Part shown: positions 10,708-20,815 of the stretch, piece by piece | Position numbering within the stretch: the first letter of the stretch is position 1 | Layout of the letters: each line of letters starts with the position of its first letter | From: CAWJAP01 sp963834365 | Lineage (GTDB): Bacteria; Acidobacteriota; Vicinamibacteria; Vicinamibacterales; Vicinamibacteraceae | Assembly (NCBI GenBank): GCA_963834365.1 | Contig: CAWIBS010000034.1 | Coordinates: 93,296 to 157,295 of the forward strand | Reading direction: 5' to 3' | DNA: 64,000 nucleotides | The notes under the pieces: generated by a model | Seen by the model: only the letters and a program-made list of their open reading frames with translations | Databases searched by the model: none | What the model was told of the DNA's origin: nothing | Made by a program: the position numbers and the translations under genes

Positions 10708-12150
10708 TCAGGACTCGAGACGAGGCGCAGAGCCGTGGGGAATCACCGCCTCGCGCGGCGCGTTGGATGGCGCCAGCGCCGGGGCTGCGGGAAGCAGCGC
10801 CTCCAGGATGTCGGCCATGAGCCCTGACTGTCGCCGGGCGTCGAAGTCCGTGACCTTCGGGTTGTCAGCCGCCGCGGCACCCAGCCGGCCCCGATCGCGA
10901 TAGAGGTCGGTGATCGCGTGCGCGATCCGCTCGACATCGCCCGGTGGGACGACGAGCCCGAAGCCCCCGTCACGAACGACGCGCGCCACGGCGCCGGCGT
11001 CCGCGAGTGCCAGGATGGCGCGTCGCAGCCCGACATATTCGTAGAGCTTGGCCGGGGCCTGGAGCCCCGTGTCGGGCTGGATGACGACCAGGACGTGCGA
11101 CGCCGCAAGGCGCCGGAGCGATGCGTCATGCGTGACCGGCGGCGTCACGCTGACGACACCGGTCAGGCCGAGGCGCAGGATCGCCGCGTCCACCTCGAAG
11201 GCCGATGCGATCTTTCCCACGAGCGCGAGGCGGATGCCGTCGGCCGGGACCCGGCCGTCGCGGATGCACAGCGCCAGCCCCTCGAGCAGCGGCAGGGGAT
11301 TGCGCGCGCCATAGAGGTTGCCCGCATGCGTGAGGACGAGCGGCGGTGTGGCGGCGGGACGCGCACGGGCATGGGGCTCCAGCAGGTGTGCGTCGTAACC
11401 GTTCGCGACGACGTGGAATTTTCGCGCCGCGGCCGGTCCATACCAGCGCGAGTACTCCGCGTACAGCTCCGGGGTGTTGAGCACGACCGCATCCGCTCGC
11501 GCGATGACCCGCGTCTCGAGCCACTGGTGGCCGCGAGCACTGCCGGTCCGGCCCCAGGGCGCCCGCGCCCAGGGATCGCGGAAGTCCGCCACCCATCGCA
11601 CGTCACACAGCGATCGCAGGACATGGCCGATCAGGTGACACGTGAAGGGCGGCGCGGATGTGAGCACCAGCCACGGACTCGATCGGACGGAATCCGGCAG
11701 TCTGGCCGGCCGCCGGACGACGCGAATGCCCTGCGCCACCGCGGGGCCGAGCCAGCCGATCTCGTCGTCGGGGAACCCGAAGAGGCCGCTCGCCACCCGT
11801 GTCCGCCGCGCCTTCCAGCTTCCTTCGTCGTCTGCCTGCGGGCGGCTGCGGTTCGATGGCGACGCCGCAGTCCGCCCGAAGACCGTGTTTCGCCAGGTGA
11901 TGAGCCTCGTCGCTCCGCGCCAGGCCCCGGTGCGGACGATCGTCACGCCCGGATCGACCCGTTGGTCGAGTGCCTCGTCGATCTGGATGGAGCGCCGATA
12001 GAACGCGGGGTCCAGCGTCAGGACGGACGTTGCCCAGCCATGCGTCTGCAGATGGTTGGCCAGCCGCAGGACGCGATGTGTCCCCGCACTCCGGTCCGGC
12101 GGAAAGTGCGAGCTGACGATCAGCACGCGGCGATCGGGTACCGACGACAT
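10708..12150 (-). CDS. GT4-like glycosyltransferase
   Basis: The 480-residue protein is intact. It begins RRVLIVSSHFPPDRSAGTHRVLRLANHL, a strand-loop typical of GT4-like sugar transferases of this longer type. It also has PWLVLTSAPPFTCHLIGHVL and the DFRDPW motif near residue 195. The C-terminal half carries KLYEYVGLRRAILALADAGAVARVV, which corresponds to the donor-binding helix. About 100 extra residues compared with short GT4 enzymes lie between strands in the N-terminal half. It is probably a cytoplasmic transferase of the same glycan. Donor and acceptor are unknown. Confidence 0.82.
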   Translation of the reverse strand: MSSVPDRRVLIVSSHFPPDRSAGTHRVLRLANHLQTHGWATSVLTLDPAFYRRSIQIDEALDQRVDPGVTIVRTGAWRGATRLITWRNTVFGRTAASPSNRSRPQADDEGSWKARRTRVASGLFGFPDDEIGWLGPAVAQGIRVVRRPARLPDSVRSSPWLVLTSAPPFTCHLIGHVLRSLCDVRWVADFRDPWARAPWGRTGSARGHQWLETRVIARADAVVLNTPELYAEYSRWYGPAAARKFHVVANGYDAHLLEPHARARPAATPPLVLTHAGNLYGARNPLPLLEGLALCIRDGRVPADGIRLALVGKIASAFEVDAAILRLGLTGVVSVTPPVTHDASLRRLAASHVLVVIQPDTGLQAPAKLYEYVGLRRAILALADAGAVARVVRDGGFGLVVPPGDVERIAHAITDLYRDRGRLGAAAADNPKVTDFDARRQSGLMADILEALLPAAPALAPSNAPREAVIPHGSAPRLES

Positions 12151-12234
12151 CCTGAATCGCTGTCAGACGCAGAGCCGTGTCGATCTGGCGACTCGGCGAA
12201 GGTGGGGGTGCGTTTCTTGCGACGAGAGAGACCG

Positions 12235-13493
12235 TCAGGGGGCCGCGATGATCCGCAGCCCGGTCGGTGCGGCCGGCGGTTGACCGTCAATCGGACCGCA
12301 GACCGAGCCCAGGGGATCGACGTCCACGAGCCCGATGAGGTCGTTGATGGAGACGAGCTCGACCGTCGCGTGATCCCAGCAATTGGCCTCGGCCTGGACC
12401 GTGTAGCCGCTCCGCAGGTTGCGCACGTCGGTGACGCCGTTGCCCTGGAGCCGGTTCCGGCCAGGACTGGCGACCGGTTGTCCGCCGATCGTGAGCGTTC
12501 CGCCGCCGAGATCGGCCTGACCGTTTCCCGAGACCACCACGCCGCCCGCCGGCTCCGTGCCCGGCGTGCGGCCGTTGTTGATGATGGTGTTGGTTGACAG
12601 CGAGACGATGGCGTTGCCGCCAATCAGCACCCCGAGCCGCGGGTTGCCGTCGATGACGTTGTCCCGCAGGATCGCCTGCGTGTGCCGGTCAGGCGCAGAC
12701 CTCGATAGCACTCGAATCGTGTTGCCCTCGATCACGAGCTGATACGTGCCGTCGACGGTGACGCCCGTGCAGGCTTCGCGGTTGCTGGTGGTCCTCATGA
12801 CGTTGTTGCGAATGACGAAGTGCCGACGAACGTGTTTGCCAGGGTGTTGTCGTACGGGCCGCGAATCGGCTGCGCGGAGTCGATGAAGGTGTTGCCTTCG
12901 ATCGTTCCGCTGCCGTAGCTCATTTGATAGGCCTTGTCCCGATAGCCCTGGAACCGGTTGTTGCGAATCCTCGTGTTCACCGCCTGCATCGTCGTGGTCG
13001 AGAGCCCATCGTCCGAACAGGGGTGGGCGAGGAAGACGTTGTTCTCGACGCTGTTCTCGGGGCCGATGATCTGCAGCGACTCCAGGAAGTTCCGGAAGGT
13101 CAGGTGGCGGACGATGCTGCGCCGGCCCCGCATGTGGCCGATGGCGGGACCGCTCGCGCCGTTGTCGCCGACATCACAGCCGGCGAAGTTGCCGGCGTAC
13201 TCGAGCGTGACGTTGCGGTCTTCGCCGTCGATGACGACGTTGATCGGCGATGTGCCGAGCCCGGCCAGGGTCGGGATCGTCGTGTCGCGGCACGTGAACG
13301 TAATCGTGCCGCCGCCATTGGCGTTGGCCTGCGCCAATCGCAGCCAGCAGCGCGGATTCCGTGCACGCGACCGCGGCGGGCTGGGCGGCGGCTGGCCGCG
13401 GCTGGCCGAGGCTGCAGGCGGCAGCCAGCAACACCAGCGATCGCCCGCGTGAACCAGCGGGCGCCGGCGAACAACAGTTAGCGTCTCGGCCAT
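12235..13493 (-). CDS. Secreted right-handed beta-helix protein (NosD/pectate-lyase-like), frame breaks
   Basis: The product is about 415 residues. An ATG at 13493 has a good purine-rich site just upstream (GAGGAAGAG), followed by a basic stretch. After a frame change there is a hydrophobic signal sequence (LVLLAAACSLGQPRPAAA). The mature part starts with an ESALLAAI helix and GGGTITFTC. It then shows repeating coil patterns such as INVVIDGEDRNVTLEYAG, SIVRHLTFRNF, TRIRNNRFQGY and LVIEGNTIRV. Frame breaks lie near 13450, 13330 and 12803. The fold suggests binding or cleavage of a polysaccharide in the periplasm or outside the cell. The tail (PPAAPTGLRI) looks like a proline-rich linker before an absent domain. 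Confidence 0.72.
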
Positions 13494-13871
13494 CTCTTCC
13501 TCAGCCGGGCTCCCCGGCAGAGCCAATGGACGACTCGGGATCTCGGCTCCGACTCTCCCATGGTGCTCTCAAATGGCATGCCGCCGCCGGCTGGCAGCCG
13601 CACGCGCGAGAATCAGGCGTGCATTTGCACGGAGCATTGGCGCGGGCCGTCGATCGTAGTGACGAATCGTGCGGGTCAGCGCACGAGGAGTGTAACTGGC
13701 AACCGGTCGAGATGGCCCGGTGGCGCTCGCGAATTTCGCTCGACCGTGGCGGAAATCGACCATCGTCAAGCCCGGACAGGTGTTCAGCGTGTGTGTGCCC
13801 GAGAGGCCCGCGCCGCCAGCGCGGGTTCGATGCGGCTGACGGCGGTCTCCCGAAATCGATCCGGCGTCAGC
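13494..13871. other. Intergenic stretch inside the polysaccharide locus
   Basis: No reading frame here has a convincing start or protein-like composition. It is the largest gap in the otherwise tightly packed locus, so it could hold an internal promoter for the beta-helix gene and the glycosyltransferases beyond it. A short inverted repeat (CGTGC-ATTT-GCACG, 13618-13631) is the only structured element seen. Confidence 0.5.
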
Positions 13872-15402
13872 TCATCGATACGAGTCGATCGCTATGGCCG
13901 AGCCATATCGCCGGCTCGCATCCTGCGCGGGCCGGAACAGCGAGCGGCCCTGCCAGAAGAACCTGCCCGCGCCCCGCGCGGAACGCGCATCGGACTTGAC
14001 CGGATTTCGCCGATGCGGCGTCCACGGACCGAGCGGGGTCGGGCCGTAGTAGGCGTAGAGCTCGTCGTAGTTGCCACCGCCGGGTGCGGCGACTCGCTGG
14101 TGAAGAGCCACCATCGGCCTTCGACCTCGACGAGCGTCGAATCGACGGCGCGAAGCCGGTTGAACAGGACCGTGTCGAGCGTCCAGTCGAACGGAAAGCG
14201 ACGCGCGGCGAAGACCTCGATTCGGGTCGCGTTGGAGCTTTCCGGCATCAGGAACCACTGCCCGCGCCACTCGAACACGAACGGATACGACAGGTGGTAG
14301 GGGGCCTCCAGCACCGTCACCGGCGGCTCGAACACGCCGTCACGCGTGAGCCGGCTGACGCCAATCGACCCATGACGTTTCGCGTGGTCGTAGACCTCGA
14401 GGAAGACGTCGATAGTCGCCGTCGGCCTCCACCGGGAAGGGATCGGCCCACGACCATCCCAGCGCGGGCCACTGCTCCGTGAAGCGATACAGCGTGGTGG
14501 ACGGCACCTGGTGCTTCGACAGCGACCACGCGAGTCCCCACTGATCGACTTCGTGCAGTCGCCGCACGTGTTCCTGCGCGCGCCTCGCCACGTAGCGGCC
14601 GACGAGCGACAGCGTCTCGAGATTGCCCGGCTTTCGGAACAGGCGCTGGCAGTAGAAGCGCAAATCGCGGCAGCCGCACGCGCACGCCTTCTTCTCGAGC
14701 GCCGTGCCCGTTTCGGCCAGGTCGCGCAGCTTGCGCGTGACGAACGCGGCGGACTTCCAGTAGTAGTTGTTGCGGTTGCGGCTGACGGAGCTGCGATCGG
14801 TCCGCGGCGTGCGATCGATAGATGACCCGCCCGTTGTCGAGCTCTTCGTTCAGGACCTGAAGCATCGATCCCGTGGTCGGCTGGTCGTTCATCACTTCCC
14901 AGAAGCCCGCCGGACCGCCGCGGCTCACCTGATTGTCGCCGTGGTGATAGGACCAGACGCCGAACTTCGCCGGCGGCGAGAATCGGCCCCTTGAGAATGC
15001 GGAAGCCGAATCGCAGCAGCACGTCGAGCCGGGCGTCCTCGAATCCGCGCCACGTCCTCATCCGACACGTAGTCACAGAAGCGCGTTTCGCGCACGCGAA
15101 CCGGCATGATCGCCGCGTGCTGGAGCAACGGCCCTGCGTCGCCTTTCGCAAACGCATCAGGGGTGAGGCGCGGAACACGCGCGCGTCGGCCCAGCGATAG
15201 GCGAGATAGACGAGACGCGACCGGTTGGCCCAGAGACGCCGCGCCAGCGGCGCGCGCGCTGCGCCGGCGCCTCCTTCGAGACGACGAGCACGATGCGGGC
15301 ATAGTCGAGCACGCCTCGATCTCGGTGATGATCTGGCGAACCCACGCCGGCAACTCGCAGCGCGTCCACCAGCAGGCCAATCCGGAGCGGTTCCCTTGCC
15401 AC
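13872..15402 (-). CDS. Formyltransferase-like domain plus beta-propeller glycan protein (GINT1_N-like), heavily frame-broken
   Basis: Reassembled across frames, the protein has about 505 residues. It starts at ATG 15402 with LRIGLLVDAL and ELPAWVRQIITEI. The middle resembles the N-terminal catalytic fold of formyltransferases: ARLDVLLRFGFRILKG, then FGVWSYHHGDN, RGGPAGFWEVMN and SMLQVLNEELDNGRVIY. The C-terminal part is a five-bladed propeller-like domain: WSWADPFPVEADG, VFLEVYDHAKRHGSIGV, YHLSYPFVFEWRGQWFLMPES and NYDELYAYYGPTPLGPW. This two-part layout occurs in uncharacterised proteins of bacterial polysaccharide loci and resembles the N-terminal region of plant GINT1 transferases. The likely role is transfer of a formyl or similar group, or a sugar, to the glycan. 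It has at least five frame breaks. Confidence 0.65.
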
Positions 15403-15439
15403 GTCGAGATCGGGTATCGGAAGCCACGGGCATCAGCCT

Positions 15440-16530
15440 TCAGTTGAGCGCGGCGGCGAACACGTCCACGATCCGCCGTGCGGCGCCTCCGTCCCACAAC
15501 GGCGGCCGGCTGGGAGGGCGGCTGGCCCCGTTGATGCGCGCGCCACGCCGCGACGATCCGCTCGGGATCGGACCCGACGATGCGGTTGGTGCCGTTGGTG
15601 ACGGTGACGGGTCGTTCCGTGTTCTCACGCAGCGTCAGGCAGGGCACGCCGAGGGCCGTGCTCTCTTCCTGCGCGCCTCCGGAATCGGTGAGCACCGCCG
15701 CGCTGTCGTCCATCAGCCCGATGAACTCGTGATACCCGAGCGGATCCAGCAGCCGCAGCCGCGACGCGGACACCATGCGCCGACGCCTGCGCGGACCGTG
15801 CGACCGAGCGCGCGGGTTCTCGGGTGGACGGGGAAGAGCACCGGCACGTCGTCGGCAATTCGCGGAGATCGCCCGCATCAGCCGCTCGAACCCCTCCGGC
15901 TCGTCGACGTTGCTGGGACGGTGCAGCGTCAGCAGTGCGTATTCGCCCCGTCGCACGCCGTGCCGGGCCGGCGCCGCCAGCGCGCGCGCCCGCTCCCGGT
16001 GCGACAGCAGCGTGTCGATCATCACGTTCCCGACGAGGTGGACGCGCTCGCCCGCGATGCCCTCCCGCCGCAGGTTCTCCAGCGCCGACGCCTCGGTGGC
16101 GAAGAGGTAGTCGGCGAGGTGATCGGTCAGGACGCGGTTGATCTCTTCAGGCATGCTCGCGGTCGAAGCTCCTGAGCCCGGCTTCGACGTGTGCGACCGG
16201 GATCCCCATCTTCGCGGCCACCAGCGCGCAGGCCAGGGTCGAGTTCACGTCGCCCACGACGACGACGAGATCGGTCGGCCAGTCGAGCAGCACCGATTCG
16301 AAGCCCGCCATGATCGCGGCGGTCTGCTGGGCATGGCTGCGCGATCCGACGTCGAGCGTGGCGTCGGGCGGGGCGATCTCGAGCTCGTCGAAGAAGACCT
16401 GTGAGAGCCCGGCGTCATAGTGCTGCCCGGTATGCACCAGCCGCGTCGCGAAGCAGTCGGCGCGCTTCGCCAGCTCGCGCTGAATGGGCGCCACCTTCAT
16501 GAAGTTCGGACGGGCGCCGGCGACGGTCAC
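15440..16530 (-). CDS. wecB: UDP-N-acetylglucosamine 2-epimerase (non-hydrolysing)
   Basis: WecB converts UDP-GlcNAc to UDP-ManNAc in the cytoplasm, feeding amino-sugar precursors. Family motifs are all present: ARPNFMKVAPI at the N terminus, LVHTGQHYDAGLS, VVVVGDVNSTLACALVAAK, HVEAGLRSFDRE, LLTLHRPSNVDEPE, VLTDSGGAQEES and TLRENTERP. The start is a GTG at 16530, because an in-frame stop lies just upstream. Length is about 363 residues, as expected. The frame breaks near 16155 (an extra C in the coding strand after the GAG of FDRE), near 15860 and near 15540. It lies about 20 bases after the acetyltransferase gene. Confidence 0.88.
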
Positions 16531-16551
16531 GATGCGCCAGCGATGGCGGTG

Positions 16552-17259
16552 TCACGGTTGGCGGGGAAGGTTCGACGACGGTGCGTTCATCATGCCCGCG
16601 GCGCCGGGCGACGCGACGACCCGGGCCGGATTTCCAAACACGCGATGCCGGGCGGCGACGCTCTTGATGACGACCGTGCCGGGACCGATGCAGCTCCAGG
16701 CGCCGACGTGGAGGCCCTTGCCGACCGTCGCGTTCATGCCGACGTCGCAGCCTTCTTCCAGGCGGACCCTGCCGGCGATGTTCGCGCCGGGCGCGACGGT
16801 GGAAAACCGTCCCAGCACGCAGTCGTGGCCAATCGTCGCGTTCAGGTTGACCGTCGTGTGCTCCTCGATGAAGGTGTCGTAGGCGATCGATGGCGCCGGC
16901 GTTGATGAGGGCGCCCGGCGCCAGCCGCACGCCGTTGCCGATGAAGGCGGCGGGATGCACGACCGAGACGAACGTGAGCGACCATGGCTGCAGCCGCGCC
17001 GCAATCGCCTGTTTGCTGCGCGGTGTCGGCAATCGCGATGACGTAGCCGATGGTCGGGCGATGCCCGTCGCTGATCCACGACAGCCCGCCCAGCACCGGC
17101 AGCCCGCCGACGACGCTCCCCTGCTTCGCCGGCGCATCGTCGACGAAGCCGAGCACCTCGTAGTTGCCGCCGTGGCGGCGACGATTCCCGGAAGATCTCG
17201 AGCGTCCCGCGCCCGTGGTCACCGGCGCCGATGATCACGATCTTCTCAGCGCGGCTCAC
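16552..17259 (-). CDS. NeuD/PglD-like sugar O- or N-acetyltransferase, frame breaks
   Basis: The product has about 235 residues. The N-terminal Rossmann-like part reads EKIVIIGAGDHGRGTLEIF, YEVLGFVDDAPAKQG and GGLPVLGG. The C-terminal part is a left-handed beta-helix of hexapeptide repeats: VNLNATIGHDCVLG, STVAPGANIAG, EEGCDVGMNATV, VGAWSCIGPGTVVIKSV and RVFGNPARVV. Members use acetyl-CoA to acetylate a nucleotide-linked amino sugar, as PglD does after the PglE-type aminotransferase. A DegT aminotransferase and a PglC-like transferase lie upstream, so the same pathway logic fits. The GTG start overlaps the stop of the preceding gene (GTGA, 17256-17259). Confidence 0.8.
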   Translation of the reverse strand: MSRAEKIVIIGAGDHGRGTLEIFRESSPPRRQLRGARLRRRCAGEAGERRRRAAGAGRAVVDQRRASPDHRLRHRDCRHRAANRRLRRGCSHGRSRSSRSCIPPPSSATACGWRRAPSSTPAPSIAYDTFIEEHTTVNLNATIGHDCVLGRFSTVAPGANIAGRVRLEEGCDVGMNATVGKGLHVGAWSCIGPGTVVIKSVAARHRVFGNPARVVASPGAAGMMNAPSSNLPRQP

Positions 17260-17878
17260 CGGACTGCGCCTCCCTCGCTTTGAAGTAGTCCCGCTCTCGC
17301 GATCAGGCTGTCGCCGTCGAGCACGACGCGAAGCGTGCGGCGCAGGATCCGCAGATCCATCGCGAGCGACAGACGCTCGACGTACTCGACGTCGCGGACG
17401 ATCCGCTGATCCCAGGCGATCGCGTTCCGGCCGTTCACCTGTGCCCAGCCGGTGATGCCGGGGAGCACGGTCAGGCGGCGCCGCTGAAAGGGGGTGTAGG
17501 CCCGCACTTGGTACGCGAGACCGGGCCGGGGTCCGATCAGGCTCATCTCGCCGCGCAGCGACGTTGACGAGCTGCGGCGCCTCGTCGAGGCTGAACCGGC
17601 GAAGGACACGCCCCACCCTGGTGACGCGCGGATCGTCCTTGAGGCACAGGATGCCCGGCGCCCTGCGTCTCGGCGCCGACGACCATGGTGCGAAACTTGA
17701 TGAACGGGAAGCGGCACGCGCGTCCTTGCCGATCCGCTCCTGCACGTAGAACACCGGCCCGCGCGACGTCAGCTTGATGAGCCAGCGCAATCAGGCACAG
17801 CAGCGGCGACAGGAGCACGAGCCCCGGCACCGCCAGCGCCAGATCGAACACCCGCTTGCCGTAGCGCCGGTAGAACAT
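17256..17878 (-). CDS. Undecaprenyl-phosphate sugar-phosphate transferase (PglC/WcaJ C-terminal type)
   Basis: This monotopic phosphoglycosyl transferase of about 205 residues puts the first sugar-1-phosphate on undecaprenyl phosphate at the inner membrane. The N terminus has the re-entrant membrane helix (RVFDLALAVPGLVLLSPLLCLIAL). It is followed by FIKFRTMVV, then PGITGWAQVNGRNAIAWDQR and DVEYVERLSLAMDLRILRRTL. All are signature parts of the Bac_transf family. Frame breaks lie near 17790, 17660 and 17560. It sits directly after the LarA-like gene and overlaps the acetyltransferase gene. Confidence 0.85.
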
Positions 17879-17879
17879 C

Positions 17880-19132
17880 TCAGCTCAGGATCTGCAGGGG
17901 CGCGGTCGGAAACACCGCGACCGAGGCGCGACCGGCATGCTTGGCCTCGAGGTGCGCGACGAGCGCATCCCACGAGGTGAACAGCCGGTACTCCGGGGCG
18001 AACGAGACGCGGAAATCGCGCTCGCTCAGGTGGGGGCTGAACACGACGACCTCGCGTCCGGCCAGATAGCCCTTCGCCGACGGCTCTCTGTGCAGCCGCA
18101 TGCCGCGGCCATGCAGCGAGTGGTAGCCCCGCCCCAGCTGGCAGCAGGCGGTGATGACCACGGTCCCGTCGGGCTTCAGCAAGCGGCTCGCGCGCCGTCC
18201 GGTAGCAGTTGAGCGCGTTGCCGATCTGCAGCAGCTCGCCGTCCTTCGGATAGGCGTTCAGGCAGACGATGTCGTAGGGCGCGCCCGGCGTCGCGGTCGC
18301 ATAGACGTCGCGTCGCGAACCGGACGGCCGCGCGGTGCGCCGACACGGGATGGCCGCAGCAGAGCCCGGCGATCTCGCCGGTCGCGCGTTGACCACGACG
18401 TTGCAGCTGAAGGCGAGACCGGTCTCGCAGCGCGATCTCCTCGACGTCGTGCCGCGCATCGACGTCCGGGTTGGCCAGCCCGCCCGAGATGCCCGTCACC
18501 GCCGGCTGATGATTCGCCTGCAGGGTGTCGATGCCGGCCAGCCCGGGCACCACCAGCTTGGCGCCGCCGCCGAATCCCATGTACGGATGGGGCATCACGG
18601 CGCCCACGCTGATCTTCAGGTCCGCTTCGCAGTAGCTGCGATTCAGCCGGATCGGCGTGCCGCGGCTCGAGGCGCCGAGCATCGACGAGGTTCTCGTACG
18701 GGTGATGCTGCTCGACGTCGAGCTCGTCGAGGATGGCGGCGCCAAGCTTCCGTTCGAGCTCGACGCGCACCATCGGACGATGGGCGCCGAGGGCGACGAG
18801 AATCCGTGATGTTCTCCGCGGGATGCCCTCGAGCTCGGACAAGCAGCCAGGGCAGGACCACGTGCGTCGGCGTCGGCCGCGTGATGTCGTCGACCGCGAT
18901 GACGGCAGAGCGCGCGCCGCGCGCGAGCGCCCGCAGCGGCGGCGAGTCGATCGGCTGACGCACCGCTGCCGCGAGGTCATCCGGCGACATCGCCGGCGCG
19001 TCACGCATGGCGTTGACCTGCACCGAGAAGCCGCGGAGGAAACGGCAGGTCCAGCGTGGCCTCGGGATCCCAGCAGCCCCAGGGCACCGTGGGCCGGCGA
19101 GCACCGCACGGCGGCTTCGGCAGTGGCGTCAC
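17880..19132 (-). CDS. LarA-like nickel-pincer alpha-hydroxyacid racemase/epimerase, frame breaks
   Basis: The product has about 415 residues with a Lar_N (DUF2088) core. The LarA motif order is kept: VDDITRP (LarA has SSDHTRP), ALGAHRP (catalytic His), MPHPYMGFGGGAKLVVPG (second catalytic His and the Lys that holds the pincer cofactor) and LQANHQ (Ni-binding His). LarA enzymes interconvert stereoisomers of 2-hydroxyacids such as lactate. Finding one between an AMP-forming ligase and a phosphoglycosyl transferase suggests it supplies a hydroxyacid of set configuration. The start is unclear. GTG at 19132 is used, but its frame is continuous with the end of the ligase gene, so a fusion is possible. 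Frame breaks lie near 19040, 18825, 18680, 18400 and 18185. Confidence 0.72.
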
Positions 19133-20570
19133 GGCAGCCAGGTCCTTCAGCCGGTACTTCTGAACCTTGCCCGAGGACGTCTTGCGGAGCGTCGTCGACG
19201 AAGTGGACCGCGCGCGGCACCTTGCGCCGGGACAGGCGGCGGCCGCAGAACGTCTGCAGCTCCCGCTCGGTGCACGACACCCCCGGCCGCAGCACGATGT
19301 AGGCGATCGGGCACGGCGTCCACGCTCGGGATCGGCCAGCGGCACGACGGCGGCCTCGCTGACCGCCTCGTGCTCCAGGACGACGTCCTCGATCTCCTGC
19401 GTGCTGATCTTCTCGCCGGCCGACTTGAAGATGTCGTCGCGCCGGCCCTCGTAGTAGAGGAAGCCGTCGCGATCGGCGGAGGCATAGTCGCCGGTGTGGA
19501 ACCCATGCCGTGACATCCGGGCGGCGGTCGCCTCTGGCGCCCGGTAGTAGCCCTTCATCAGGCTCGGTCCGCTCAGCACGATCTCGCCGGTCTCGCCCGG
19601 GCTCGCCACGGTCGAGGTCCGCGCGGACCACCGTCACCTCGCACGCCGGAGATGGCGCGTCCAATCGACCCGATCTTGTCGGGATGGCGGCTGTAGTCGA
19701 TCGGTCGTCGCGCGCGGCCCGATCTCCGTGCAGCCGTAGTTGTTGAACACGGCGATCCCCGGGAAGGCCTGCTGCACGCCGTGCACCAGCGCCGGCCGCA
19801 ACGATCCGCCGGCGCTCAGGATGTAGCGCAGCGAGTCCATGCCCTGCCGCGATCCTGCCGCCTGGCCGGCGAGGATGTTCAGGCTCGCGGGCACGCCGCC
19901 GAACCCGGTAACGCGGCGTTCGGCGATCGCCTCGAAGACCAGACGGGGATAGAACAGGTTCCGCATCAGCACGACGCAGCCGCCCGCGATCCACGTGCTC
20001 AACACCTGGGAGAGTGTGTAGGTGTAGTAGAGCGGCAGAAAGACGAGCGTGATGTCGTGCTCGGACAAGGCCGAGATAGCCGGCGACGGCTTGCGCGTTG
20101 GCGAGCAGCGCCGCTTCGGTCATCATCACGCCCTTGGGTGTGCCCGTCGTGCCGCTCGTGAAGATGATGGCGGCCACCTCACTCAGGTCGTCATCTCCAT
20201 AGGCTGGGCTCTTCGCCCGCGTGACAGAGCAGACGCCCGGCACGAGCTCGACCTCGCCCTTCTCCTCGAGGACGACGTCGGGTCGGGCAATCTCGTCGAT
20301 GCGGCGGCGCTCCTCCGGTCCGAGCGCCGGGTTCAACGGCATGAACACCGCTCCGCACTGGTTCACCGCGATCAGTGAGACGAGGAACGCTGGAGAATTG
20401 GGCAGCGCGACGAGCACCTTGGAGCGCGGCTCGACGCCTGCGCGCGTCAGCCGGTCGGCCAGATCCATGGCCTGGTCCGCGAGCTCGCTGCGCGAGAACG
20501 TCGAGCGCTCGAAGGTGAGGGCGGGCGCTGCCGGTCGGCCCGGCCGTGCCAGCAGATCTAGGAAGGGCAT
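19133..20570 (-). CDS. AMP-forming acyl/hydroxyacyl ligase (ANL superfamily), frame breaks
   Basis: The adenylating enzyme of about 480 residues activates a carboxylic acid as acyl-AMP. Core motifs are present in order: IIFTSGTTGTPKGVMM (A3), NNYGCTEIGP (A5), GRRDDIFKSAGEKISTQEIED (A8) and TSSGKVQKYRL with the catalytic Lys (A10). It starts inside the ACP gene (ATG at 20570; ACP stop at 20558). The natural acceptor is therefore probably that ACP rather than CoA. Frame breaks lie near 20080, 19690, 19610, 19310 and 19190. The acid it uses is unknown. A 2-hydroxyacid is inferred from the LarA-like gene that follows. Confidence 0.82.
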
Positions 20571-20815
20571 TTGCGTGCCACGAGCTCCACGACCGCGCCG
20601 ATCGAGGCGAAGTTCTCCGGCGCCACCTCATCGTCCTCGATGCGGATCGCGAAGCGGTCTTCGACCGCGTACACGAGCTCGACCATCGCCACCGAGTTCA
20701 TGCCGATCGTCTCGAGCGTGGCGTCGCTGGCGCTGGTCAGACAGTCCTCGTTGAGCGTGAGCTCGGCGAGCAGCTCGCGCACCGCACGGTCGGCCCCGCC
20801 ATTCAGGCGTGTCAT
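20558..20815 (-). CDS. Acyl carrier protein
   Basis: The stand-alone carrier protein has 85 residues. The phosphopantetheine-attachment serine is in IGMNSVAMVELVYAVEDRF, where the usual Asp before Ser is Asn. The rest has the normal acidic helix II (VYAVEDRFAIRIEDDEVAPENF). It is encoded between the aminotransferase (ATGA overlap at 20812-20815) and the AMP ligase (13-base overlap). That spacing argues for a dedicated carrier loaded by the neighbouring ligase and not for a fatty-acid-synthesis ACP. It needs a phosphopantetheinyl transferase from elsewhere. The reading frame is intact. Confidence 0.85.
   Translation of the reverse strand: MTRLNGGADRAVRELLAELTLNEDCLTSASDATLETIGMNSVAMVELVYAVEDRFAIRIEDDEVAPENFASIGAVVELVARKCPS

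Noticed and set aside
10918..12597. 559-codon plus-strand open frame
   Set aside because: Shadow of the intact GT4-like gene at 10708-12150; low-complexity composition with no recognisable motif.
13569..13769. 66-codon minus-strand frame in the gap inside the polysaccharide locus
   Set aside because: Basic, Ala/Arg-rich, no signal or motif; treated as non-coding.
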